Part shown: piece after piece, positions 10,961-22,505 of the stretch
Position numbering within the stretch: position 1 is the first letter of the stretch
Layout: each line of letters opens with the position of its first letter
Source of the DNA: Isoetes taiwanensis
Lineage: Eukaryota; Streptophyta; Lycopodiopsida; Isoetales; Isoetaceae
DNA: 64,000 bases
Assembly (NCBI GenBank): GCA_021234155.1
Contig: JAJEKV010000075.1
Span: forward strand, 5,498,805 to 5,562,804
Reading direction: 5' to 3'
The notes under the pieces: generated by a model
Seen by the model: the letters and a program-made list of their open reading frames with translations, nothing else
Told to the model about the DNA's origin: nothing
The model's database searches: none
Translations under genes and position numbers: made by a program

Positions 10961-12862
10961 CCCCGCTAATGGCTATATCTTTGGGACTTTTTGAACCCTT
11001 CAATACCTACTTCAATTCCATCTTTTTCCATGATCCATAAGCTTATACTATGGCATTTTGAAGATAGTGATGCTATGCTATGTATTTCCTATAGCGATCT
11101 CTGAGTATAATTTTCTCTTCATAACACAGTGTCAACCATGTGTGATGCTTTGTACTTGAATCTTTATAATTAATGATAAAACCAACTCTTACTTTGAAAA
11201 GGAAATTTTTTTTTAATAAGAAGGTAAAGATGTTGTGATGTTCCACATATTTATACAAAGGTATGTATAAAAACACCGGACACATCATGAAAATGAGGAT
11301 ATGCCATCATGGGGGTATCTAACCTACGGAATTAACCATAAACGATTAATTTAGAATAAGGGTTTAATTAAAGATTAATTACCTAAGTAAGTTAATTAAG
11401 CTAATTAATTCATTAGTTAGGAGACACCTAGCCAAACTCGATTGCCCAGAATGAGGGTGCTAATTTGAAGCAGCAAATTACATCCCTATCCCAATTTTCC
11501 CCAAGGCCAACCAAGGAACAGGAGCAGTTGAGCGCCAAGTCTGTTCAAGCATGGAGATTCTGTGCCACCAAAATCCTTTTTAAATTTAGAGTGAGATCAA
11601 TTAGGTATAGATCTAAAATGTTGTGTGCACTGAAGAAATTTTCTCAAATATATCACCTCCTTATTGTGCACATTGGGCACAATAAGGTCCATGTACCGAG
11701 GTTCATATTCAACGTGTAAACTCCAAAGCATCGCTATAATAGACGCCACCTTTGCCTTCAGCAATATATTCTCCACCTCCAACTTACTGACCCCAGCTAT
11801 GTCATTCGTAATCCTGCCTTCATATAAACCTTCTCTGTCCTCTTTTCACTATTCAAGCATACCAGTAATCTCGCACAGGTCGTCGAGAACTAACCTATAA
11901 CTTACCAGTCTTTTTCTCAAACACATTATCATACACATCACTTCGTTCACAAATACCACGACTAAATTTACCAGTTGTCATGCCATCAATAGATTTATCA
12001 CTTGTTAAACATCATTTCAGTAACAAATATTAGCAATAAGTTTCACGCGTAAGTTTAATCATGGGTACCGACTGATCAATAGATTTATCACTTGTTAAAC
12101 ATCATTTTAGTAACAAATATTAGCAATAAGTTTCACGCGTAAGTTTAATCATGGATACCGACTGGAATATTATCATCCAAATCACTTCATATAAGTACCT
12201 CTCGCTATTACTAATTAACCAAAATCTACTGTGTACCATGGAAGCAGCTTCATAAAGACAACAGATAGAGTTTGAGAACAAAATCCCAAACACAAAGACA
12301 ACTTCACAAGAAAAAGTCAAAGTTTCTAATAGATGACATAATATCAATTTCAAATTAACTACTTAGTTAGATCGACCACTCCAAGCTGAACTGATTAAAC
12401 TCTCCTCCCAATCTCATTTTACACCTCTTTATTCCGTCTATCACAACCTCAGATTCAGCTTCCCAATCTATAGCTGTGACTTCACGAACCACAACTCTGT
12501 GACTCTTGAATCCATTGTATTCATTTCCGAAACCACGCTTTTAGTCGGAATATTTTGCTAATCCAAAGGTGCTCCATAAAGAGAGAATAATATTCTTGTT
12601 GATTATTCTCCTGCAATCGATAACCTGTTAATTTCTATCACAAATTCATCAGCAGAATCTCACCCCAATCTTATCTTACATTATCCCTCATTTTTGATAT
12701 CTCATTTGTAGTGTGGCCTAAGATTTGTTCTCCTTCATTATTGAAGATAGTAACTACAATTTCTCCTGTTGCATCTCCCAACGTTGCATGGAATATATAC
12801 CTGACCATAACAATGACATCACACATCCATTCAAACCAATTGGTAAATCAAAGCTCTCTCAC
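10961..12862. other. No gene recognised; probable Helitron internal or flanking DNA
   Basis: No recognisable coding sequence was found. The stretch lies just downstream, in minus-strand sense, of the RPA1-like exons, so part of it may be the 3' portion of that Helitron. A 90-bp tandem duplication is listed separately. Confidence 0.35.
11985..12164. repeat. 90-bp direct tandem duplication
   Basis: The unit starting ATCAATAGATTTATCACTTG at 11,985 is repeated from 12,075. The copies differ at only about two positions, for example CATTTCAG versus CATTTTAG, and GGGTACC versus GGATACC. Confidence 0.9.
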
Positions 12863-14370
12863 CTGTTTAATGGTTCAGTAGCCGCCCCACATTTCTCGCA
12901 CCAAAATTCTGATTCTCGCTTACTTACCTTCTTACTGCATCTTAGACATGCCTCATATCACATTGGCTGGTTTGGATCAATAAACGTTATGCACGCGCGA
13001 ACATTGAAATACTCAATCTCCACAAGAAGCAACTTAGAATAAGCGACTGCAAAAAGCGAGGAATCAACATACCTCATACTAACAACCTACCTGCCCATCC
13101 CCAACAGAAGGTTGTAATATGTCTGATACAAATGCACGATCATGCAATGTACCTGCTGGCGTCGTTGTACACTTCTGTCCGTCTTGCTCATACCTTTAGT
13201 GTGGTTAGATTAGCATGTTACAATATTTAAAGGGAAGTCACGTAACCCATACCATGTACGTAAGGCAGTAGCGCGAACAGTGTTTGGATTTAATTCCATC
13301 ATTGTTTTATTGACAAAGAGACACCTGCGTAAGACACTATCTAATCAGCAGTTTCAATCAGCAATTTAATTCAATCAATAGTATTAGTAGAACCTCGAAA
13401 TGTGCTAGCTCGAACACGAGTCAGTATTACTATTGGGATGTCACACAACATTTGCCACAGCTTCTCTCTTTCATTCACAGCAAGATCTCCCCATAGGCTC
13501 ACATTTACACTTTTTCCACTGGAATATGTTTCCTTTCTTAGAAAATAGCCACACGCTGTGTTGTATTCATAAAATACCTTTCATCAAGGAGGCTGATGGT
13601 ACGTTTTAAAACATCTTGCTTATCATATTTCCTACGAACAGTTTCTGACACAGAGACTGAGCAAACAATTCCAATGACATCTGCAAGCAGGAGAAATTAT
13701 ACAATGTATTCTATCTCAACACCATAACAAACAAATCGGAAAGTATTTCATGTACCAAAGGCCACTTTCCCATAAGGTGCTTGTGCAATTCATCTACTTT
13801 TGCAAACTTCTGCTCCATTGAGTTTCCCACCTCCATAGTCCCATCACTGGCAACTTCAATTATTGAGATGTAATACATCTACATGTCCACAAAGAACTCC
13901 AACGACTACCTCTATTCATGACATAATCCCCAATTTATGCATCAACCTATAACCTACCTTCATCAACTCAAGTCTGTTGTAGAATTTGTCAGCTGCCTCG
14001 TCAAACATTGTTGCTTGAATTTCCCTTCCCTGTATATATTAAGACGACTCTCTAAATATTCATAAAGCAACGGAAGTAAGAATCCAGTCAATTTAAATTT
14101 GCATAAATCCTTGTCTCTTAGCTCCACATTAAACAATTTCCCCTTGCCTAGTCTTCGCCTATTCTCAAACTCTCGTAAAGGTCCTTTCCACATTACTTTT
14201 ACTTTAATTGTCCAATTTGCTTGGTAAGGAGTTAATTGAACCAATGGACAAATTGTTCTCGCACTTCCTATGTTTCCAGCATCATTTGCACTGCAACATT
14301 TCCTCAAAATAAAAATCTTTACATACACAGTAGAAGAGATCACATCAAGGGATACCTCATCATCATGCAC
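12863..14370 (-). pseudogene. Helitron-type RPA1-like single-strand DNA-binding protein, exon-containing and frameshifted
   Basis: Read right to left, the segments match replication protein A large-subunit order. An OB-fold (DBD-A) segment at about 14,100-14,260 contains LTPYQANWTIKVKV and GKLFNVELRD. A segment ending at 13,958 reads DKFYNRLELMK, in a different frame, so a frameshift lies near 14,000. A DBD-B exon at 13,578-13,680 reads DVIGIVCSVSVSETVRRK. An exon at 13,394-13,518 reads VNVSLWGDLAVNEREKL. A C-terminal zinc-ribbon exon at 12,863-12,954 has C-x2-C (ACLRC) and C-x2-C (WCEKC). Exons are bounded by GT-AG sites. Plant Helitrons commonly encode RPA1-like proteins beside Rep/helicase; here the helicase lies immediately upstream on the same strand. 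The frameshift and an extra unmatched open segment (about 13,755-13,880) suggest it no longer makes a complete protein. Confidence 0.75.
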
Positions 14371-14559
14371 ACACGAACAGGTCAGCCACGAGAATTACGT
14401 AGCTGCTGCGAACACAACGAACACAAGTTTTCAGAACACATTTAAAGTTATCAAAACTCCATCACAAATAATGGCGGAAAAAAATTACCAACTATTCAAG
14501 CAATTCTCTAAAAACAACATTTGTACTCGTTACAGATGTGAGTATGCGAGCTTGAGCGG

Positions 14560-15500
14560 CAGCTGACGTCTATGTACTGTAAAAGGGCAGCGCGCTGGCT
14601 GGTGGAAGAAATCTGCCCGACAAATCACATGTATATTTTCTGAGCTCGTCTCCTCATATCCAAGAAGTCGGGCAGTCACAAAGCTGTTATGCATTTCGTG
14701 TATAACAACTCTAGCGTTCTTCACAACCCCTTTACTCGCATCCAACAATCTCATAATTTGACACACAGCTCCTACTTTAAGACAAAGCGTGTGTTTGGGC
14801 AAAGTCGGGTATTCCATAGATGTTCTTGTCGAAAACAAATCAAATGTCACAACATCTGATTGCCAATTCTCACCTATGGACGACACTAATGTTATTAACT
14901 CTGGGTCCGCAGCATTTCTAACCGATACATCTAACTTGTGAATAATAAATGCTCTCCAAATCTCACATGATTTAATAGAAGCAGCTACTGTTGCACTTTT
15001 CCCTGCACCTGGTACTATGGGCGCTATCTGCCTAAAGTCGCCTGCAGCCACAAAACATTTTCCTCCAAACGTGGCCTCAATAGTCGAGTGCACAACAACA
15101 CTATTCTCAGTTACAGGAATTTGAAACAATGACTGCGCAGTTTTCCCTCCTAGGTATAACAGGCCAGCCAATGCAATTCTTGCAGAGGGCAAAACAATCA
15201 ACTGGGACGCTCTGATTAACAAACATATAGCATTGAGTAGGAAAACCTTACCTGTACCAGCTTTCCCATCAATAAACACAGGTCTTTTTATCCCTGGGCC
15301 GTGCACCGTCTTCTGAACATAATCATATATTCATCCTTGATTCACGTTCATCTTATCACGCATCTCTTTTGACTCTTCTATGTAAGATCTATGGTGAGGA
15401 AACTTTGACAACTCTTGCAAAAAGATGGTCGCGGACCGAATATGGATTTCGAGTGCAGCCCAAGCCGAAAGAACAAGAGAGCCATGTTGCACAAGCACAT
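14560..15500 (-). pseudogene. Helitron PIF1-type helicase fragment, copy A
   Basis: The long frame (14,530-15,306) contains a Walker A motif, DGKAGTGK, followed by V where T or S is usual. It also has the Walker B/Q-like AAGDFRQIAPIVPG and SARIALAG. These are features of the SF1 helicase domain of Helitron Rep/Hel proteins. Upstream sequence continues the homology (SKEMRDKMNVNQG, then IYDYV) but across an in-frame TGA near 15,330. The frame stops just where a helicase motif VI (AYAMTINKSQG-like) should begin, so the C-terminus is truncated. A second, shorter copy is at 16,882-17,640. Together with the RPA1-like exons to the left it marks a decayed autonomous Helitron on the minus strand. Confidence 0.8.
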
Positions 15501-15717
15501 TTTCATTTGGGTGGCACGTGCTCTACATACCTAATGGGTTCGAGAAGTCTATATTGTTTGCCGCGAACAATATCAAGCCTGGTGAGTTGACAACCATTCA
15601 AGAGGGTCACGCTCCAGGCTTACTCCCTTTTCAATTATCCTGTTTGTATATATCCTAGTGGGCACTTTAGATACAACAAACAGGACAAACAAAAAAGACT
15701 AAGCCAGCCACTGAGTG

Positions 15718-16149
15718 CAAGCATTGAGACGTCCCAATCTTTGCTTTCACGCCTCTTTGGACAATGGAACTTAGCATGCAAACTAAGCTACATTGCCCAA
15801 AGAGGCGGGGGAAAGAAAGAATGGGAAGTCTCGATGCTTGAACTCATCATGAATTCCCAAATCGACATGGGTGCAAGCATCGAGACTTCCCAAACCTTGC
15901 TTTCACCCCTCTTTGCACAATGGAACTTAGTATGTAAACTAAGCTACATTGCCCAAAGAGGAGGCGAAAGAAAGACTGGGAAGTCTCGATGCTTGAACTC
16001 ATCGCGAATTCCCAAATCGACCTGAGTGCAAGCATCGAGACTTTCCAAACTTTCTTTCACCCCTCTTTCGACAATGGAACTTAGCATGTAAAGTAAGCTA
16101 CATTGTCCAAAGAGGAGGGGAAAGAAAGATTGGGAAGTCTCGATGCTTG
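15718..16149. repeat. Three tandem ~122-bp hairpins, array A
   Basis: Hairpins lie at 15,718-15,840, 15,874-15,995 and 16,029-16,149, spaced at about 155 bp. Each begins CAAGCATCGAGACTTCCCAA (or a close variant) and ends with the complementary TTGGGAAGTCTCGATGCTTG-like sequence. The arms are about 50 bp and nearly fully paired. The inner stem extends through CTTAG...CTAAG around a short loop. Units are separated by about 34 bp containing CGAATTCCCAAATCGAC. No protein coding is likely despite open frames through both arms. A transcript would fold into long double-stranded stems. Confidence 0.9.
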
Positions 16150-16833
16150 AACTCATCAATTACTAACATCCAATGAACCCACAGAATCGCAAGCAACCAC
16201 AAGCCTGATATCATCCGCGGCCTTGGCATTGCAACCTCACACTCCAATCCTTTCGAACACGCATACACACAAAAATATTCAACCTACTACCTGCTACCCA
16301 AATCCTACAATACTTAATACACCAGCAGACTCAGGAACACAACCTTACTTATCACAATCCAAAAATACCATAACCTTACCGGACAACGTAGATGATGACC
16401 ACCCAAACCACCCTCCCATGCACGACATGCTCCCAAATCCACTCACGAAACCCTCCAAGCCGTCCCCTGCACATACAAAGTAACATCAACAGCAAACAAA
16501 CTACTCAACATATACAAATAGTCCCCGTAAATTTAAGGCGTCACAAATTTAAGTAAATTTCAAGAAGTGCATAATTTTATGTACTTCAAGAACCATTACA
16601 CATACGAACCATTAGGTTTTATGCCAAAATCTATATGATCTCATCAAGTAGCTACAAAACTATGACCAGGCATTGAAATTTGCTCCTTTACAATGATAGA
16701 AAGGCCATGTTTTTGCAAAGCAAGATCTCCAAACAGAAGTGGAGTGTATATTCATCACTCATACACTTTCGGATCTTAATCCCATCTCACATCTTTGCCC
16801 AATTATAAATCCGCTAGTCAATTACACGGCTTC
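16150..16833. other. Non-coding tail of duplicated block A
   Basis: Contains the sequence GCAACCTCACACTCCAATCC, which recurs in block B at about 18,400 and in diverged form at about 19,705. No coding sequence is recognised. Confidence 0.5.
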
Positions 16834-16881
16834 TTAGTCCGTTGCTTTCATCTTTGAACTTAAACTCAACCATGATGTCAA

Positions 16882-17640
16882 CAACAATCTCATAATTTGA
16901 CACACAGCTCCTACTTTAAGACAAAGCGTGTGTTTGGACAAAGTCGGGTATTCCATAGATGTTCTTGTCGAAAACAAATCAAATGTCACAACATCTGATT
17001 GCCAATTCTCACCTATGGACGACACTAATGTTATTAACTCTGGGTCCGCAGCATTTCTAACCGATACATCTAACTTGTGAATAATAAATGCTCTCCAAAT
17101 CTCACATGATTTAATAGAAGCAGCTACTGTTGCACTTCTCCCTGCACCTGGTACTATGGGCGCTATCTGCCTAAAGTCGCCTGCAGCCACAAAACATTTC
17201 CCTCCAAACGTGGCCTCAATAGTCGAGTGCACAACAACACTATTCTCAGTTACAGGAATTTGAAACAATGACTGCGCAGTTTTCCCTCCTGGGTATAACA
17301 GGCCAGCCAATGCAATTCTTGCACAGGGCAAAACAATCAACTGGGACGCTCTGATTAACAAACATATAGCATTGAGTAGGAAAACCTTACCTGTACCAGC
17401 TTTCCCATCAATAAACACAGGTCTTTTTATCCCTGGGCCGTGCACCGTCTTCTGAGCATAATCATATATTCATCCTTGATTCACGTTCATCTTATCACGC
17501 ATCTCTTTTGACTCTTCTATGTAAGATCTATGGTGAGGAAACTTTGACAACTCTTGCAACAGTAGCTGTGACCGAATATGGATTTCAGGCAGCCCAAAGC
17601 CAGCAACAGTAGAGCCATGTTGCACAAGCACATTTTCATT
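16882..17640 (-). pseudogene. Helitron PIF1-type helicase fragment, copy B
   Basis: Nearly identical to copy A over the helicase domain (DGKAGTGK, AAGDFRQIAPIVPG). It ends at the duplication junction, so it is shorter at the C-terminus. Upstream it preserves a better reading than copy A: GFGLPEIHIRSQLLLQEL precedes SKFPHH, which fits the pre-helicase FGLP region of Helitron proteins. The in-frame TGA after MNVNQG is shared with copy A, so the stop predates the duplication. Confidence 0.8.
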
Positions 17641-17771
17641 TGGGTGGCACGTGCTCTACATACCTAATGGGTTCGAGAAGTCTATATTGTTTGCCGCGAA
17701 CAACATCAAGCCTGGTGAGTTGACAACCATTCAAGAGGGTCACGCTCCAGGCTTACTCCCTTTTCAATTAT

Positions 17772-17852
17772 CCTGTTTGTATATATCTAAAGTGCCCCCT
17801 AAAATGAGCGAGCGATGTCATCCTAGTGGGCACTTTAGATACAACAAACAGG
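17772..17852. repeat. Inverted repeat with 37-nt loop, intact only in block B
   Basis: CCTGTTTGTATATATCTAAA (from 17,772) pairs with TTTAGATACAACAAACAGG (ending 17,852), and the stem includes AGTGCCCC/GGGCACT. In block A the corresponding place (15,641-15,700) lacks about 34 bp, so only the right arm of the stem remains there. Confidence 0.8.
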
Positions 17853-17885
17853 ACAAACAAAAGAGACTAAGCCAGCCACTGAGTG

Positions 17886-18318
17886 CAAGCATTGAGGCGT
17901 CCCAATCTTTGCTTTCACGCCTCTTTGGACAATGGAACTTAGCATGCAAACTAAGCTACATTGCCCAAAGAGGCGGGGGAAAAAAAGACTGGGAAGTCTC
18001 GATGCTTGAACTCATCATGAATTCCCAAATCGACCTGAGTGCAAGCATCGAGACTTCCCAAACCTTGCTTTCACCCCTCTTTGCACAATGGAACTTAGTA
18101 TGTAAACTAAGCTACATTGCCCAAAGAGGAGGCGAAAGAAAGACTGGGAAGTCTCGATGCTTGAACTCATCGCGAATTCCCAAATCGACCTGAGTGCAAG
18201 CATCGAGACTTCCCAAACCTTGCTTTCACCCCTCTTTCGACAATGGAACTTAGCATGTAAACTAAGCTACATTGTCCAAAGAGGAGGGGAAAGAAAGAGT
18301 GGGAAGTCTCGATGCTTG
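17886..18318. repeat. Three tandem ~122-bp hairpins, array B
   Basis: Second copy of the hairpin trio: 17,886-18,008, 18,042-18,163 and 18,197-18,318, same spacing and flanks as array A. Differences between corresponding hairpins are few and mostly keep the stems paired. Confidence 0.9.
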
Positions 18319-19054
18319 AACTCATCAATTACTAACATCCAATGAACCCACAGAATCGCAAGCAACCACAAGCCTGATATCATCCGCGGCCTTGGCATTG
18401 CAACCTCACACTCCAATCCTTTCGAACACGCATACACACAAAAATATTCAACCTACTACCTGCTACCCAAATCCTAGAATACTTAATACACCAGCAGACT
18501 CAGGAACACAACCTTACTTATCACAATCCAAAAATACCATAACCTTACCAGACAACGTAGATGACAGCCACTCAGCCACCCTCCCATGCACGGCACGCTC
18601 CCAAATCCACTCACGAAACCCTCCAACCCGTCCCCTGCACATACAAAGTAACATCAACAGCAAACAAACTACGCAACATATACAAATAGTCCCCGTAAAT
18701 TTAAGGCGTCACAAATTTAAGTAAATTTCAAGAAGTGCATAATTTTATGTACTTCAAGAACCATTGCACATACGAACCGTTAGGTTTTATGCCAAAATCT
18801 ATATGATCTCATCAAGTAGCTACAAAACTATAACCAGGCATTGAAATTTGCTTCTTTACAATGATAGGAAGGCCATGTTTTTGCAAAGCAAGGTCTCCAA
18901 ACAGAAGTGGAGTGTATATTCATCACTCATACACTTTCGGATCTTAATCCCATCTCACATCTTTGCCCAATTATAAATCCGCTAGTCAATTACACGGCTT
19001 CTTAGTCCGTTGCTTTCATCTTTGAACTTAAACTCAACCATGATGTCAACAATC
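18319..19054. other. Non-coding tail of duplicated block B
   Basis: Copy of 16,150-16,881; no gene recognised. Confidence 0.5.
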
Positions 19055-22000
19055 GTGAAGACTGAAAGGTATTGTAAGCCAAATTTGCATACCATCTGCA
19101 CCTATACTCATTTCGCCTCAATCTTTTTAGCTCATGAACAAAGTATATCTAACTTACAGATAGGAAGCCCGACCCAGAGGCCTGCAGACAGTCAGGGCCA
19201 CTTCCCTTCACAATGTTTGACCAAGATATGTCGAAGGAGAGTCTCTCAGACTATCAGCAGGCACCTCAAGAATGCAGTAGAGCCAACATCGCCTTCCTGC
19301 ATTCTTTGTGCTGCAGCCTTTCTGCATTCTTCACTCGCGAGTCGAGAATCCCTCAACCAGCCAACAATCGAAAATGTATTATCTCCTATTCTGCCTTTAT
19401 GAGTCGGAGAAATTCTTGACTCGCAAGTCGAGAAGAAGGCCTGTACTTTCTTGATTGTTGGCAAGCTGAGGCATTCTTGACTCGCCCGTCGAGAAAGCCG
19501 GGCTGACTACCTGCAGGACTCTGGGTCGGGCTCGATACCTAAGTGCAAGGATTTGTAGCTTTCAAATGGACACATTACCCATCGTCGACACTGAAAAGTA
19601 TCCTAAGCCAAATTTGCATACCATCTCCACTCGCCTCAATCTTCTAACATCATCAGCAAAGTATATGTAACTTAAATCAATCTGTACTCTAGACCTTCGC
19701 ATTACAACCTCACACTCCAGTCCTTTCAAACACGCATACGCACACAAATATCCAACCTACTACCTGCTACCCAAATCCTAGAATGTTTAACACACCAGCA
19801 AACTCACCAGGACAACCTTCCTCATGACAATCCAAAAATACCATGACCTTACCAACCAATGTAAATAACAGCCACCTTCCATCGACGCCACGCTTCCAAG
19901 CACCACTCACTTAAATCTTATTCTCGAATCCGTACCCTACACATACAAAGCGACACCCACATCAAACAAACTGCTCAACATATAAATAATCCCCTTAAAT
20001 TTAAGCCCTCACAATTTTATAACTAAGTTTCAAACTTTCACTACTTCCAAATATACAAAAATATTAAACAGGAGAACTTGAAGATCATTACTCCTTTGTA
20101 ATCTGCATAAACTCTCATATAATCCTTCGAATCTGGTAACTAGATCAATTCTATAATTAAGTTTCAAACTTTCACTACTTCCAAATATACGAGAATATTA
20201 AACAGCACAACTTGACAACCATATGAAAGAAATCCGTAACCAATATGGGAAGTTTCACGATTACTCAATCAAACTCCGTAAGGAAGTACTTACAAACACA
20301 ACAGATTCACTTCTGCACAATTCCCTCTTTTTTTTTCCCTTCCTTATGAAAATGTGATACAACAGCACCAACATATTTTTTTGGCATCATAGTATATGCC
20401 ACCCATATATCCAACACATCTGCCTACACTAATTCTTCCCAGGAAACACTATGCATTTAGCAGTAGCATGGCATAGAAATATAGACTAGTGGGGTCATCT
20501 ACCCCACTAGTCTATATTTCTATGCCATGCTACTGCTAAATTCATCCTGAACTCGAACAAACTTCAATTCAAGTCACAAACCTTCACTCGCCAAAATGCG
20601 AACACCTTCAATCACCACAATAGAGTTATCACAAAAGACCCCACTAGTCTATATTACTATGAAATTCATGCTGAACTCCAACAAACTTCAATTCAAGTCA
20701 CAAACCTTCAATCGCCAAAATGTGAACACCTTCAATCACCACAACAGAGTTATCACAAAAGAGCCCAACAAAACCCTGGAACACTAAAACACACACCCAT
20801 TTAAGAAGCCACAGCTTTGCTTACCTCATTCCCCTTCCACCCACGTGCACAGCCACATTTAACACTGTCTGCTCCGACCACCATAACTAAAACCTGGAGA
20901 TCTCAGAATACTGAGGAGGAACAATGCACAGCAAATACCACGAAACTTTGGCATCATAGTATATTTTTTTGGCATCATAGTATATGCCACCCATATATCC
21001 AACACATCTGCCTACACTAATTCTTCCCAGGAAACACTTCAATTCAAGTCACAAACCTTCAATCGCCAAGATGCGAACACCTTCAATCACCACAATAGAG
21101 TTATCACAAAAGAGCCCAACAAAACCCCGAACACTAAAACACACACCCATTTAAGAAGCCACAAATGCCTTGCTTACCTCATTCCCCTTCCACCCACGCG
21201 TAATGCGCGACCACATTTAACACCGTCATGCGCTCAGACCACCATAGCTAAAACCTGGAGATCACAATCTAGGAACACAGAGTGCTCAGAATACTGAGGA
21301 GGAACAATGCACAGCAAATACCACGAAACTTTGGCATCATAGTATATTTTTTTGGCATCATAGTATATGCCACCCATATATCCAACACATCTGCCTACAC
21401 TAATTCTTCCCAGGAAACACTTCAATTCAAGTCACAAACCTTCAATCGCCAAGATGCGAACACCTTCAATCACCACAATAGAGTTATCACAAAAGAGCCC
21501 AACAAAACCCTGGAACACTAAAACACACACCCATTTAAGAAGCCACAGCCTTGCTTACCTCATTCCCCTTCCACCCACGTGCACAGCCACATTTAACACT
21601 GTCTGCTCCGACCACCATAGCTAAAACCTGGAGATCACAATATACTGAGGAGGAACAATGCACAGCAAATACCACGAAACTTTCACTCCTCGTTCCTTGT
21701 CCCCTAACCTCGAACTTCATCTTCAACGATCGAGGTGAAAAGCAGGAACAATGCACAGCAAGTACCACGAAACTTTCACTCCTCGTTCCTTGTCCCCTAA
21801 CCTCGAACTTCATCTTCAACGATCGAGATGAGAAGCCCCAAATTGACATCCAATCTCAACGGCCAATATCAAAACCCCTCTTTGGGTCCCCTGCTCAAAC
21901 ACCCCATACATCCCCTGCTCACAACCAACCGCCAAGATTTGCTTCAATATTTTCATCCAACGGTTCGCAACTATGGCCTATGCCCCATACACCTGCAACA

Positions 22001-22139
22001 CATGATGCATACATAAATCCCCCATGACCTGTCATCATCTGGACCATTGGCTCTTAACCAGACGGCGGGGATTCAAGGGGGTCCATGGGGTATGCAAGCA
22101 CATTGGGTTGTGCATGAGGGGGCATAACAAACCCGCCTC
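19055..22139. repeat. Nested tandem repeats between the Helitron block and the segmental array
   Basis: No gene is recognised. A ~75-bp block with GGCATCATAGTATATGCCAC occurs at 20,373-20,449, about 20,961-21,038 and about 21,343-21,420, the last two within a ~382-bp tandem unit. A block with CTTCAATTCAAGTCACAAAC occurs at about 20,562, 20,690, 21,037 and 21,419. A 93-bp unit is duplicated at 21,651-21,743 and 21,744-21,836. A ~36-bp segment starting TAAGTTTCAAACTTTCACTA is repeated near 20,033 and 20,158. Near 19,333, 19,417 and 19,479 an ACTCGC-N2-GTCGAGAA motif appears three times. Confidence 0.75.
20456..20540. repeat. 85-bp perfect palindrome (two 40-bp arms, 5-bp spacer)
   Basis: TTTAGCAGTAGCATGGCATA and following (20,456-20,495) is exactly reverse-complemented at 20,501-20,540 around spacer CATCT. 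I found no mismatch in 40 positions. A partial copy of the inner arm (CCCCACTAGTCTATATT) recurs near 20,640. Confidence 0.95.
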
Positions 22140-22505
22140 ATGCGGTATAACTATATTAATATTAGGATACATGTTTTAACAATTCCCAATGCTTGTCTTG
22201 ACATTATTGGTAGTTGTTCTTCTTTATGCATGCAAATTAATGTTAGGTTATTACAAAACATGGAAAAGGATAATGGTCCTAAAATTGGTGGGTGGCATTA
22301 AGGCCATGTCACCATAAACAACTCTAACCTAATGGACATCCATTGCAATAACTTAATAACAAAAAGTATCTAGAAATTCGGATAATTCAGTCACAAAAGT
22401 ATCAAATATGCCAATAGAACTACTTTGCCCCCTTGAGAGAGAGAGCTGTAGCTGGAGAGCCCTTTGATTTCCATGAATGAAGTCCAAAAAACCTGCATTA
22501 TGAAA

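Larger units (their letters stand above)
14743..19054. repeat. Tandem duplication of a ~2.14-kb block (14,743-16,881 and 16,882-19,054)
   Basis: The block starting CAACAATCTCATAATTTG at 14,743 restarts at 16,882 with very high identity. Each copy carries part of the helicase, three ~122-bp hairpins and a ~0.9-kb non-coding tail. The junction is at GATGTCAACAA, which recurs at the right end (about 19,040-19,054). Known differences include a ~34-bp length difference near 15,655/17,790 and a cluster of mismatches near 15,420-15,480/17,555-17,612. Diverged pieces of the same tail recur at 19,560-20,040. Confidence 0.9.

Noticed and set aside
17772-17852. Helitron 3' hairpin
   Set aside because: The stem is far too long and there is no CTRR following it.
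15718-18318. CRISPR-like array, because of regular ~155-bp spacing
   Set aside because: Units are long hairpins with near-identical intervening sequence in a plant nuclear context; there are no unique spacers and no cas genes.
15741-18345. Open frames (60-180 aa) running through the hairpin arrays on both strands
   Set aside because: They simply translate the inverted repeats; the similar Leu/Ser-rich peptides on both strands follow from self-complementarity.
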